DNA of 7,996 bases from an uncultured Ruminococcus sp. (GTDB lineage: Bacteria; Bacillota; Clostridia; Oscillospirales; Ruminococcaceae): assembly GCA_947177715.1 (NCBI GenBank), contig CAMWVM010000062.1, forward strand, positions 1 to 7,996, written 5' to 3'. How positions within the stretch are numbered: the first letter of the stretch is position 1; each line of letters begins with the position of its first letter. Of the stretch, positions 1 to 5,904 are shown piece by piece. The notes beneath the pieces are model-generated. The model saw only the letters and a program-made list of their open reading frames with translations. It did no database searches and was not told where the DNA came from. The position numbers and the translations under genes are program-made.

Positions 1-305
1 GAATGGATAGGTTTGCTCCGAGATTTCTGGACTTGGGACTTGGAGGAATGATAGGCAAAGGTGAGCGCTCGAAAGAAGTTAGAGAGGCTATTGTAAGAAA
101 TAAGGCAATTTATCTTTGTGCTGTTGGCGGCTGCGGAGCTTTGGCAAGCAACTGTATAAAGTCATGTGAAGTGATAGCTTTTGAAGACTTGGGGTGCGAG
201 TCGGTAAAAAAGCTGTATGTGGAGAATTTTCCTCTTGTAGTAGCTAATGATTGCTTTGGCGTAGATATATTTGAAATGGGAAGAAAAGAATATAGTGAAG
301 TTTAA
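1..305 (+). CDS. Class I (Fe-S) fumarate hydratase / tartrate dehydratase-type beta subunit, C-terminal part
   Basis: This is the last 100 or so residues of a gene that begins before the window. The protein is the beta (C-terminal) part of an oxygen-sensitive [4Fe-4S] fumarase or the related L-tartrate dehydratase, cytosolic enzymes that reversibly hydrate fumarate or dehydrate a hydroxydicarboxylate. Family-typical stretches are the opening M-D-R-F, then LGGMIGKGERS at about visible residues 14-24, a Gly/Cys-rich stretch VGGCGALAS, the IAFEDLGCES segment and a final FPLVVANDCFGVDIFE. The reading frame is open from the window edge, so the first ATG seen is internal. In Clostridia the enzyme is often two genes, alpha then beta, and an alpha gene would be expected upstream. 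Fumarase versus tartrate dehydratase cannot be decided from this part. No clear U-tailed terminator follows the stop. Confidence 0.88.
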   Translation, partial: MDRFAPRFLDLGLGGMIGKGERSKEVREAIVRNKAIYLCAVGGCGALASNCIKSCEVIAFEDLGCESVKKLYVENFPLVVANDCFGVDIFEMGRKEYSEV

Positions 306-410
306 GTCGATAAATGAAGTTTTATTGACCCAGGTGTTATGCAATATTACCATAAGGGATAACGTTAAAATGTAGATTGTTACAAAAATAATGATAAACG
401 GCAATTTCAC

Positions 411-439
411 TTGACAACCTTTGGTGATTGTGATATTAT
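411..439 (+). promoter_or_regulatory. Sigma-A-type promoter of the sigma-factor gene
   Basis: TTGACA (411-416), a 17-base spacer and TATTAT (434-439) form a near-consensus housekeeping promoter. The predicted transcription start is near 446, only about 7 bases before the first in-frame ATG at 453. This bears on which start codon the sigma-factor gene uses. A weaker second candidate is TTGACC (325-330), 17 bases, TACCAT (348-353). The rest of the gap (306-410) shows only weak AT-rich hairpins. Confidence 0.72.
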
Positions 440-452
440 ATAGAATATGTAA

Positions 453-1055
453 ATGTATTCGGACGGTGAATTAACAGCTGTGGAAAAGGAAAACACATTT
501 GCTTTTTCAGATTATTCTGATGAGCTTTTGGCTGTGACAGCCAAGAATAATAAAAACGCAGCGGCAGAACTGATTTCAAGGTATATTTGTTCTATTGAAG
601 CAAGAGCAAAAAAATATGCTCCTGAAATGTGTGAGGATTTGACACAGGAGGGGTTTATGGGTTTGCTCTGTGCAGTTGATACTTATGATAAAAGCCGTAA
701 CGTTAAGTTTTCTACCTATGCGAACGTTTGCATAAGAAATAAAATGCTTTCAGCTTTAAATAAAAGAACTTCTATCACAAAAGGGGAGGTCGGAGAAATA
801 CCCGAGGAGAATATTCATGACCCTTCGGATATTCCCGAAAATATTGTGGTGGAGAGAGAACGACTGGAAGAAATTTATGATAAAATTATTTCTGCACTTT
901 CAGAGCAGGAATGGCGGGTATTTCAATTGTTTTTAACAGGTTTGGCTTATAACCAGATAGCATTAGACTTAAATGTGCCGCTTAAGACAGTGGACAATGC
1001 AATGCAGAGGGTAAGACGAAAATTAAAATCAGTTTTGAGATCGGGTCGTGAATAA
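453..1055 (+). CDS. Sigma-70-family RNA polymerase sigma factor, short SigH-like type
   Basis: This is a 200-residue alternative sigma factor with regions 2 and 4 and no region 3. Region 2 spans about residues 40-105: DLTQEGFMGLL at 62-72 fits the core-binding segment 2.2, and KFSTYANVCIRNKML at 85-99 fits 2.3-2.4. After an acidic linker (110-140), region 4 (140-196) carries a helix-turn-helix, AYNQIALDLNVPLKTVDNAM, followed by the basic QRVRRKLK. Architecture and length resemble the SigH/Spo0H group of Firmicutes, but the regulon cannot be read from sequence. The start is uncertain. ATG 453 has no ribosome binding site and lies about 7 bases from the predicted transcription start. GTG 480 has GGTGA at 465-469 upstream and gives a natural-looking N-terminus (MEKENTF). 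No terminator follows, so transcripts may continue through the tRNA-like element into the zinc-ribbon gene. Confidence 0.88.
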   Translation: MYSDGELTAVEKENTFAFSDYSDELLAVTAKNNKNAAAELISRYICSIEARAKKYAPEMCEDLTQEGFMGLLCAVDTYDKSRNVKFSTYANVCIRNKMLSALNKRTSITKGEVGEIPEENIHDPSDIPENIVVERERLEEIYDKIISALSEQEWRVFQLFLTGLAYNQIALDLNVPLKTVDNAMQRVRRKLKSVLRSGRE

Positions 1056-1059
1056 AAGC

Positions 1060-1139
1060 ATTGTATGGCCATGTAGCTTAATAGCAGAGCGTTGCTGAAA
1101 ACAGGCAAAGGTGTTGGTGCAAATCCAGCTGGGCACAAT
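1060..1139 (+). ncRNA. tRNA-like cloverleaf element, non-canonical (possible degenerate tRNA)
   Basis: The stretch folds into three tRNA-like arms. The D-like arm pairs 1076-1079 with 1087-1090 around a 7-base loop. The anticodon-like arm pairs 1092-1096 with 1104-1108 (loop 1097-1103). A 4-base variable region follows, then a T arm pairing 1113-1117 with 1125-1129 (loop TGCAAAT). TAGCTTAATAGC resembles the A box and GGTGCAAATCC the B box. It departs from a working tRNA in several ways. The standard acceptor register (1067-1073 with 1130-1136) is mostly unpaired. The D loop lacks GG, the T loop has G for the second T, and the anticodon loop GAAAACA lacks U33. Shifting that loop by one gives CTGAAAA, as in tRNA-Phe(GAA). 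An alternative closing helix is ATTGT/ACAAT (1060-1064, 1135-1139) plus GCCA (1068-1071) with 1130-1132 and 1134. It may be a decayed tRNA-Phe or a tRNA mimic in the leader of the next gene. Confidence 0.45.
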
Positions 1140-1162
1140 TTATTTTTAGTGAGGTAAAAAAC

Positions 1163-1441
1163 ATGTACGAAGACAAGACATTAGTGTGCAAAGAATGCGG
1201 AAACGAGTTCGTATTTACAGCAGGCGAGCAGGAATTTTATGCAGAGAAAGGCTTTGAAAACGAGCCTCAGAGATGTAAGGCTTGCCGTGACGCAAGAAAG
1301 AATGCGTCAAAAGCTGAAAGACAAACATATACAGCAACTTGTGCAGCTTGCGGCGGTGAAGCAGTAATTCCTTTCAGACCAAGAGAGGATAGACCTGTTT
1401 ATTGCAGCGAGTGCTTTGCAAAGATGAAAGAAGAAGGTTAA
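1163..1441 (+). CDS. Small zinc-ribbon protein with four CxxC motifs
   Basis: This 92-residue cytosolic protein carries four CxxC knuckles: CKEC (9-12), CKAC (38-41), CAAC (60-63) and CSEC (81-84). The pattern predicts two treble-clef or zinc-ribbon units, each binding one structural zinc. The N-terminal unit (VCKECGNEFVFTAGEQEFYAEKG) matches the probable zinc-binding domain common in small Firmicutes and Chloroflexi proteins, and the C-terminal unit with PVYCSECF is a recurrent partner. The molecular function of the family is unknown; nucleic-acid or ribosome binding is a guess from the basic linker (42-55). The start is supported by GAGG at 1151-1154, 8 bases before the ATG. The gene lies 107 bases after the sigma-factor gene with no terminator between, and a strong terminator follows, so the two genes and the tRNA-like element could share a transcript. 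Confidence 0.82.
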   Translation: MYEDKTLVCKECGNEFVFTAGEQEFYAEKGFENEPQRCKACRDARKNASKAERQTYTATCAACGGEAVIPFRPREDRPVYCSECFAKMKEEG

Positions 1442-1447
1442 TTGATT

Positions 1448-1480
1448 GAAAGCTGTTCATTTTTGGACGGCTTTCTTTTT
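1448..1480 (+). terminator. Rho-independent terminator after the zinc-ribbon gene
   Basis: An 11-bp stem (1448-1458 with 1465-1475, including two G-T pairs) closes the loop ATTTTT and is followed by TTTTT at 1476-1480. It separates the zinc-ribbon transcript from the RNA promoter just downstream. Confidence 0.9.
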
Positions 1481-1499
1481 GCCTTTTTGTAAAAAACTA

Positions 1500-1528
1500 T
1501 TGCAATTTTAATAGGAATTGGTTATAAT
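1500..1528 (+). promoter_or_regulatory. Strong promoter for the structured RNA / DUF1858 transcript
   Basis: TTGCAA (1500-1505), a 17-base spacer and TATAAT (1523-1528) form a near-consensus sigma-A promoter. The predicted start at about 1533-1536 falls at the beginning of the 5' strand of the closing helix of the RNA element. A structured RNA transcribed on its own would start at this kind of position. Confidence 0.85.
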
Positions 1529-1532
1529 ATAA

Positions 1533-1694
1533 CTAACGACTGATGTCCGCCACCTCTAAAGGTGATAGGTTTCAAACTGCTAATGTAAACTAAGGGGCAA
1601 AGTTTTGATGATAAAATAATGATTTTATCATTTATGAAGATAGAATGATGGGGCGATGCTCCTCATTTGAAAGGTAAAAGTTTAGCTGTTAGTT
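1533..1694 (+). ncRNA. Candidate structured RNA (about 160 nt) ahead of the DUF1858 gene
   Basis: The 184 bases between the promoter and the DUF1858 start show dense, mutually consistent base pairing. A closing helix pairs 1531-1537 (AACTAAC) with 1688-1694 (GTTAGTT). Three internal hairpins are CACCT/AGGTG (1551-1555, 1560-1564), a 10-bp AT-rich stem 1608-1617/1622-1631 with loop AATG, and AATGA-T-GGGG/CTCC-TCATT (1644-1653, 1659-1667). Two long-range pairings are TTTCAAA (1570-1576) with TTTGAAA (1666-1672), and TAAACT (1586-1591) with AGTTTA (1679-1684). These two interleave, which would make a pseudoknot. No U-tract terminator follows, and the ribosome binding site starts 5 bases later, so it could be a 5' leader controlling the gene or a processed RNA. 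It matches no common riboswitch signature I know. The raiA-motif RNA of Clostridia has a similar size and general complexity, but I cannot verify that by alignment. Confidence 0.65.
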
Positions 1695-1712
1695 AAAAAA
1701 GGAGTGTTTTAA

Positions 1713-1916
1713 ATGGCTTTTAAAGTAACAAATGATACAATTATCGGTGATATATTGGATTATGATGCATCAACAGCAGAGTATTTTATGGAAATGGGTA
1801 TGCATTGCCTTCATTGCCCGTCATCAAGAGGCGAATCCATAGAACAGGCTTGTATGGTTCATGGCGTTGACGTAAATGAGCTTGTTGAAAAGCTTAACGC
1901 TCATATTGGCGAGTAA
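1713..1916 (+). CDS. DUF1858 protein (hybrid-cluster-protein-associated redox disulfide domain)
   Basis: This is a 67-residue single-domain protein. The family signature is clear: an N-terminal VTNDTIIGDIL (5-15), then GMHCLHCPSSRGESIEQACMVHGVD (29-53), with C32 and C35 forming a CxxC redox motif and a third Cys at 47. The domain is often encoded beside, or fused to, hybrid cluster (prismane) and other anaerobic redox proteins, and the N-terminal region of the ScdA/RIC iron-sulfur repair proteins is related. A role in thiol redox or nitrosative-stress handling is inferred, and the biochemical function is not settled. The start is firm, with AAGGAG at 1699-1704, 8 bases before the ATG. The gene is monocistronic: a promoter and a structured RNA lie upstream and a terminator downstream. 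No hybrid cluster protein gene is in the window. Confidence 0.88.
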   Translation: MAFKVTNDTIIGDILDYDASTAEYFMEMGMHCLHCPSSRGESIEQACMVHGVDVNELVEKLNAHIGE

Positions 1917-1938
1917 TTTGGTTCGTTTGTAAAGAGTA

Positions 1939-1972
1939 AAACGCTGTTCGGATTCGGACAGCGTTTGTTTTT
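1939..1972 (+). terminator. Rho-independent terminator after the DUF1858 gene
   Basis: An 11-bp stem pairs AAACGCTGTTC (1939-1949) with GGACAGCGTTT (1956-1966) around a 6-base loop, followed by GTTTTT. The 83 bases from here to trmK are AT-rich, with no convincing promoter beyond weak -10-like hexamers near 2007-2020. Confidence 0.9.
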
Positions 1973-2055
1973 AATGATTTGAGGAAAAGGTTTAGATTTT
2001 TAAAGCTATCATAACATATTAATTTGCTACATAAGAAAAAGGGGAGATTATTTCT

Positions 2056-2733
2056 ATGACGGATAACAGATTGCTGACCTGTGCAAAGTTGGTCAAGGGG
2101 GAAAAAGCCGTGGATGTGGGAACAGACCATGGGTATCTTGCGGTGTATCTGATTTCTCAGGGAATATGCTCTAAAGTAATTGCTTGTGATGTCAATGAAA
2201 AGCCTTTGAATGCTGCAAAAAAGACTGTAGACAAATCAGGATTTAAGGGTAATGTGGAAATTGTTCTTTCCGATGGTTTGGATAACGTGAAAAGTGATGG
2301 AGTAACTGATGTTGTCATGGCTGGAATGGGCGGCGAGCTTATTGTTAGGCTAATTGAAAAATGTCCGTGGCTGAAGGACAAGAATAACCCTGTTAATCTC
2401 GTTTTACAGCCCATGACCAAAAGTCAGACTCTTAGGAAATGGCTTTATGATAATGGATTTTCAGTGGCTGAGGAGCTTGCATGTGAAGACGGCGGATTTG
2501 TCTATTCGGTTATGCGAACTTCATTCACAGGTTGTAAACCCAGTTATTCTTGTGATGACAGATATTTGTATGGCGGACGTGTAAATGCTGAAGATAAAAG
2601 CGGAAGGGAATATCTTAAAATGCAGGCACAACGTCTTAAAACGGCAGGGTTAGGCATGTTAAAATCTGCAGATAAAAAAGAGCAGGGCGAAAGTATGCTT
2701 AAAACGGCTGAAATTTTGCTGAGAGGTGTTTGA
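2056..2733 (+). CDS. trmK: tRNA (adenine22-N1)-methyltransferase
   Basis: This 225-residue SAM-dependent enzyme methylates N1 of A22 in the D-loop region of bacterial tRNAs. The Rossmann-fold N-terminal domain shows the SAM-binding motif I, VDVGTDHGYLA (19-29), an acidic ACDVNEKPL (43-51) at the end of the second strand, SDGL (72-75), AGMGGELI (89-96) and LQPM (117-120), all typical of TrmK. The C-terminal part (about 150-225) is the helical extension of the family. Length is normal; B. subtilis TrmK (YqfN) is of similar size. The start has GGGGAG at 2041-2046, 9 bases upstream. The stop lies one base before the TTG start of the NIF3 gene, an arrangement shared with many Firmicutes where trmK and nif3 follow rpoD; no rpoD is present here. 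Confidence 0.93.
   Translation: MTDNRLLTCAKLVKGEKAVDVGTDHGYLAVYLISQGICSKVIACDVNEKPLNAAKKTVDKSGFKGNVEIVLSDGLDNVKSDGVTDVVMAGMGGELIVRLIEKCPWLKDKNNPVNLVLQPMTKSQTLRKWLYDNGFSVAEELACEDGGFVYSVMRTSFTGCKPSYSCDDRYLYGGRVNAEDKSGREYLKMQAQRLKTAGLGMLKSADKKEQGESMLKTAEILLRGV
2721..2726 (+). promoter_or_regulatory. Ribosome binding site that decides the TTG start of the NIF3 gene
   Basis: GAGAGG lies inside the last codons of trmK, 8 bases before TTG at 2735. The alternative in-frame GTG at 2726 would overlap this site and leave no spacing, so TTG is the likely start. Confidence 0.7.
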
Positions 2734-2734
2734 A

Positions 2735-3502
2735 TTGGCGACAGTTAGAGATATTTATGACGAGATAAATAAGATAGCTCCGTTTTCCATACAGGAAAGC
2801 TATGATAACAGTGGACTTGTTGTAGGAAACGGTGATAAAACAGTCGGAAAGATTTTGCTTGCGCTTGATATAACCAAAAGTGTGGCAAAAGAAGCAGCAG
2901 AAAAGAATTGCGGCTTGATTATTTCTCACCATCCGGTTATATTCACAGGACTTAAAAGCCTTAATCCTGACAACCCTGCCGTAATTCTTGCGAAAAATGA
3001 TATTAGTGCAATCTGCATGCACACGAATTTTGACATTGCTAAAGGCGGAATGAACGATATTCTTTGCGAAATATTAGGTTTTGTTCCTGAAGAACCGCTT
3101 GCGGAGGAAAACGGTGTATCAATCGGATATGTTTGTACTTGCGATGACGAACTTATGCCTAAAACCCTTGCAAAAAGAGTAAAGCAGAGGCTGGGAAATG
3201 CTGTTGTCAGATTTGTGGATACTGAAAAGCCGGTAAAGAAAATAGCAGTTTGTTCCGGAAGCGGCGGAAGCTTTCTTCCTTTCGTGAAAGGAAAGCATAT
3301 TGACGCATATATCACTGGAGATGTTAAGCATGACATTTTTATAGACGCATATAACAATGAAATATGTCTTGTTGATGCAGGACACTTTTATACAGAGAAT
3401 ATATTCTTTGATTTTATAAAAAACAAACTGATGGAGAAATATCCGACGTTGGATATTTCCGTTGCACAGTCAAACAAGGACGTTACATCATACGAAATTT
3501 AA
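2735..3502 (+). CDS. NIF3/DUF34-family dinuclear metal-center protein
   Basis: The protein has 255 residues if started at TTG 2735 (MATVRDIYDEINKIAPF), the usual N-terminus of the family. A longer reading frame from GTG 2726 lacks a ribosome binding site. The family forms a toroidal hexamer with a two-metal site per subunit, and the ligands are visible: H65 and H66 in SHHPVIF, H96 and D100 in MHTNFD, and H217 and E221 in AGHFYTE. The central domain found in longer members such as B. subtilis YqfO is absent, so this is the short, E. coli YbgI-like form. Function is disputed: GTP cyclohydrolase-like (FolE2/GCH-I type) annotations are old and weakly founded, and roles in metal or cofactor handling have been proposed. 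It is translationally linked to trmK, with only one base between the genes. Confidence 0.9.
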   Translation: MATVRDIYDEINKIAPFSIQESYDNSGLVVGNGDKTVGKILLALDITKSVAKEAAEKNCGLIISHHPVIFTGLKSLNPDNPAVILAKNDISAICMHTNFDIAKGGMNDILCEILGFVPEEPLAEENGVSIGYVCTCDDELMPKTLAKRVKQRLGNAVVRFVDTEKPVKKIAVCSGSGGSFLPFVKGKHIDAYITGDVKHDIFIDAYNNEICLVDAGHFYTENIFFDFIKNKLMEKYPTLDISVAQSNKDVTSYEI

Positions 3503-3530
3503 TTTTCATTACCGAAAGGAATACACATAA

Positions 3531-5288
3531 ATGGCTTTGGACGGAATTTTTTTAGGTCTTGTAAAAGATCGTCTTATGCCTCTTGTGGGCGGGCGTGTGG
3601 AAAAAATACATCAGCCTTCAAGAGAAGAAATTCTTTTTACAATCAGAACCCGTGAGGGCGCACATAAGCTGCTGTTTAATACAGGGGCTGGTACAGCAAG
3701 AGTTCACATAACAAAGGCAGAAATAGAAAATCCAAAAACACCGCCAATGTTCTGCATGTTTATGAGAAAGCACCTTTCTTCGGGAAAGCTGATTGATATA
3801 AGACAGGACGGATTGGAGCGTATACTTTATTTTGATTTTGATTCGGCAAACGAAATGGGGGATATATGCCGTTTTACTCTTGCGATTGAGATTATGGGAA
3901 GACATTCAAATCTTATCTTAATAAACTCAGAGGGTAAGGTTGTTGACAGCATAAAGCGTGTGGGACAGGATATGTCGGCAGTTAGAATGGTGCTTCCGGG
4001 TATAACGTATACATTGCCTCCAAGAGATAAGCGTCTGTCGCTTCTTGATGATGACAGCAGGATAATTTGCGAAGCAGTAAAAGGCTATCCCAAACAAAGT
4101 CTGCCTAAAGCTCTAATGAAAACGATGGAGGGCATATCTCCTGTCTTTGCCCGTGAGGCGGAATTTTATGCGGCAAAGGGAAATGAGATAACAGTGGAGG
4201 ATATGACTGATGAGCATTTCGACCGACTGGCATTTTATTTGAAAAAGACAGCGATGGATGTCAAATCGGGCAGCAATAAGTATACTGTTCTTAAAAGCAA
4301 GGAGGGTCTTCTTAAAGATTTTTGCTTTACAGATATATCACAGTATGGCAATCTTATGATTACCAAACAATTTGATTCTCCCTGTGAGGCACTTGACTAT
4401 TTCTATTCCGAGAGGGATAGCATTGCAAGAATGAAGCAGAAAGCACAGGATTTATTTAAGCTGCTGATTAATACGTCTGAGCGTATTTCAAGGCGTACAG
4501 CTAATCAGCGTGAGGAACTGAAAGACTGTGCTGAGCGTGATAAGCTGAAGAAATACGGCGACTTGCTAATGGCAAATCTTTATCAATTAGAGAAGGGTCA
4601 GGGCGAAGCAATAGTTCAAGATTATTATGACCCGAACCTGACAACTGTTATAATTCCGCTGGATAAAAGACTGAACCCGTCGCAGAATGCACAGAGATAT
4701 TATAAGGAATATAGAAAAGCAGATACCGCTGAGAAAAAGCTGACAGGACTTATAAAAGAGGGCGAACAGGAACTGGAATATATCGACTCGGTATTTGATT
4801 CTCTTACAAGAGCCACGACAGAGGGGGATATTGCTGAACTTAGAGCAGAATTAGCTGAACAGGGATATATAAAGCATTCAAAGATAAAAGGTAAACCGCC
4901 TAAGGGTCTTCCTCCAATGAGATTCATGTCATCTGACGGCTTTGAAATAAAGGTTGGCAGGAATAACAAGCAAAACGACAAGTTGACCTGTAAGGACTCC
5001 GAGAAATTAGATATTTGGTTTCATACAAAAAATATTACAGGTTCTCATACTGTTATTTCCTGTCATGGAGAACAGCCGCCTGAAACAACAATAATTGAAG
5101 CAGCAGTAATTGCGGCTTATCATTCAAAGGCAAAGAATTCATCTCAGGTACCTGTGGATTATACGTTAATAAAAAATGTTAAAAAACCTGCTGGCGCAAA
5201 ACCGGGAATGGTTATCTTCGCAAATAATAAAACTCTGTTTGTAACCCCCGATGAGGACTTAATTGAAAAGCTAAAAGTGAAAAAGTAA
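3531..5288 (+). CDS. rqcH: Ribosome quality control factor RqcH (NFACT family)
   Basis: This 585-residue protein is homologous to eukaryotic Rqc2/NEMF. It binds the obstructed 50S subunit carrying peptidyl-tRNA, recruits tRNA-Ala and adds C-terminal alanine tails that mark stalled chains for degradation. NFACT-N opens with MALDGIFL, contains the HITKAEIENPKTPPMFCMFMRKHL segment (59-82) and continues through IEIMGRHSNLILI. Two helical, coiled-coil-prone stretches lie at about 290-360 and 385-450. NFACT-R (about 463-575) has VGRNNKQND, DIWFHTK (494-500), GSH and PVDYT, followed by KKPAGAKPG. The D-R pair important in B. subtilis RqcH (D97/R98) appears to be E96-R97 here, a conservative change. 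Many databases call this a fibronectin-binding protein. AAAGGA at 3515-3520 precedes the ATG by 10 bases. The 28-base gap after nif3 suggests one operon. The stop is 5 bases from the convergent SLOG gene, with no clear terminator. Confidence 0.94.
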   Translation: MALDGIFLGLVKDRLMPLVGGRVEKIHQPSREEILFTIRTREGAHKLLFNTGAGTARVHITKAEIENPKTPPMFCMFMRKHLSSGKLIDIRQDGLERILYFDFDSANEMGDICRFTLAIEIMGRHSNLILINSEGKVVDSIKRVGQDMSAVRMVLPGITYTLPPRDKRLSLLDDDSRIICEAVKGYPKQSLPKALMKTMEGISPVFAREAEFYAAKGNEITVEDMTDEHFDRLAFYLKKTAMDVKSGSNKYTVLKSKEGLLKDFCFTDISQYGNLMITKQFDSPCEALDYFYSERDSIARMKQKAQDLFKLLINTSERISRRTANQREELKDCAERDKLKKYGDLLMANLYQLEKGQGEAIVQDYYDPNLTTVIIPLDKRLNPSQNAQRYYKEYRKADTAEKKLTGLIKEGEQELEYIDSVFDSLTRATTEGDIAELRAELAEQGYIKHSKIKGKPPKGLPPMRFMSSDGFEIKVGRNNKQNDKLTCKDSEKLDIWFHTKNITGSHTVISCHGEQPPETTIIEAAVIAAYHSKAKNSSQVPVDYTLIKNVKKPAGAKPGMVIFANNKTLFVTPDEDLIEKLKVKK

Positions 5289-5293
5289 TAATT

Positions 5294-5776
5294 TTATATT
5301 CTGTCAAATAAATTTATCACTTTTAATCCTTTAAGCTTGGCATACTCAACTGTGAATGCCGTTCCGCCGTTAAATCGGTTCATATAGGATATGCAGTAAC
5401 CGCTGTAGTTGACTAAATGTATGTTTCGCTTGTGCATACAGCCGTTGCAGTAGGTTTCTGTTGTGTACACAATTTTATCGGCTTTATTTATTAAGTTTTT
5501 ATATTGAATTTTATTTTGCTCAGACCAGTATCGGCACTGGTCTTTGCATGGAAGCACCAGAATCAATTTGATTTCATGGTGCTTTTCTTTTGCCTTTAAA
5601 ACTGCTTCTTCAGCCATTATGTCGAAACCATATGCACCACCTGCACCGAAAAATAAAACTCCCATTTGATAAAGCTCTTCGATAGTTTCATCGAGAAGTC
5701 TTTTAATTTTTTCGATATGTTCGGTTGGAATATTTCTGTGACCTGTAAAACAAGCTGTTCGTTTTTTGTCAAGCAT
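5294..5776 (-). CDS. SLOG-fold DUF1273 (YpsA/YoqJ-like) protein
   Basis: This 160-residue protein has a predicted Rossmann-like SLOG fold. Motifs are an N-terminal ACFTGHR (8-14), the glycine-rich FFGAGGAYGFDIMAEEAVL (42-60) that should form the nucleotide-phosphate loop, the Tyr/Cys-rich TYCNGCMHKRN (108-118), and a C-terminal NGGTAFTVEYAKLKG (136-150). SLOG proteins bind or process nucleotide-derived ligands, some as sensors or effectors in defence and signalling; the ligand of this branch is unknown. B. subtilis YpsA is slightly longer and affects cell division, but orthology is not certain. AAGGAG (reading minus, 5790-5785) lies 8 bases before the ATG. The gene has its own promoter overlapped by operator-like repeats and is divergent from an Xre regulator. 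It is convergent with rqcH, with stops 5 bases apart. Confidence 0.85.
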   Translation of the reverse strand: MLDKKRTACFTGHRNIPTEHIEKIKRLLDETIEELYQMGVLFFGAGGAYGFDIMAEEAVLKAKEKHHEIKLILVLPCKDQCRYWSEQNKIQYKNLINKADKIVYTTETYCNGCMHKRNIHLVNYSGYCISYMNRFNGGTAFTVEYAKLKGLKVINLFDRI

Positions 5777-5794
5777 ATATAACTCTCCTTTAAT

Positions 5795-5810
5795 GGACTA
5801 TATATAAACT
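5795..5810 (-). promoter_or_regulatory. Operator-like repeat, copy 1
   Basis: Read on the minus strand it is AGTTTATATATAGTCC, matching the shared pattern RGTYTATATATNGWC. It covers the predicted transcription start of the SLOG gene and lies just upstream of its ribosome binding site. Confidence 0.6.
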
Positions 5811-5811
5811 A

Positions 5812-5840
5812 ATTGTATCATAACGCAAGCAAATAGTCTA
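5812..5840 (-). promoter_or_regulatory. Promoter of the SLOG gene
   Basis: On the minus strand, TAGACT (5840-5835), a 17-base spacer and TACAAT (5817-5812) fit a sigma-A promoter (4 of 6 and 5 of 6 consensus bases). The -35 box lies inside operator copy 2, and the predicted start (about 5805) lies inside operator copy 1. Binding at either copy should block transcription. Confidence 0.65.
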
Positions 5841-5850
5841 TATATCGTCT
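5835..5850 (+). promoter_or_regulatory. Operator-like repeat, copy 2
   Basis: AGTCTATATATCGTCT differs from copy 1 (read on the opposite strand) at three positions. It contains the -35 hexamer of the SLOG promoter. Its centre is 40 bases from that of copy 1. Confidence 0.6.
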
Positions 5851-5888
5851 AATTTTTGTTGCGTTTTCGTTTATATTAATAGTAAAGT

Positions 5889-5904
5889 GGTCTATATATG
5901 GACG
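5889..5904 (+). promoter_or_regulatory. Operator-like repeat, copy 3
   Basis: GGTCTATATATGGACG is the most palindromic copy, with GTC and GAC flanking a TATATA centre. It lies 20 bases before the Xre start codon, downstream of -10-like sequences (TATATT 5872-5877 or TAATAG 5877-5882), so it could mediate autorepression. The -35 of this promoter is not clear to me. Confidence 0.6.

Noticed and set aside
1067..1137. Functional tRNA-Phe gene
   Set aside because: The standard acceptor stem is mostly mismatched, U33 and the D-loop GG are absent, and the Phe anticodon appears only if the stem is shifted into a weaker register.
947..1138. Minus-strand open frame across the sigma-factor end and the tRNA-like element
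   Set aside because: No ribosome binding site, no recognisable domain, and it overlaps a well-supported gene and the tRNA-like element; a shadow frame.
1533..1694. Common riboswitch (TPP, SAM, cobalamin, FMN, lysine, purine, T-box) or 6S RNA
   Set aside because: The hallmark conserved boxes of these classes are not found, and the fold is multibranched rather than the single long hairpin of 6S RNA.
2926..3357. Minus-strand 143-codon open frame inside the NIF3 gene
   Set aside because: Antisense to clear metal-ligand motifs, with no family resemblance and no ribosome binding site.
5273..5324. Inverted repeat AAAAGTGA / TCACTTTT between rqcH and the SLOG gene as a bidirectional terminator
   Set aside because: The arms are separated by 36 bases and the repeat lies mostly in coding sequence, so it would not make a normal terminator hairpin.
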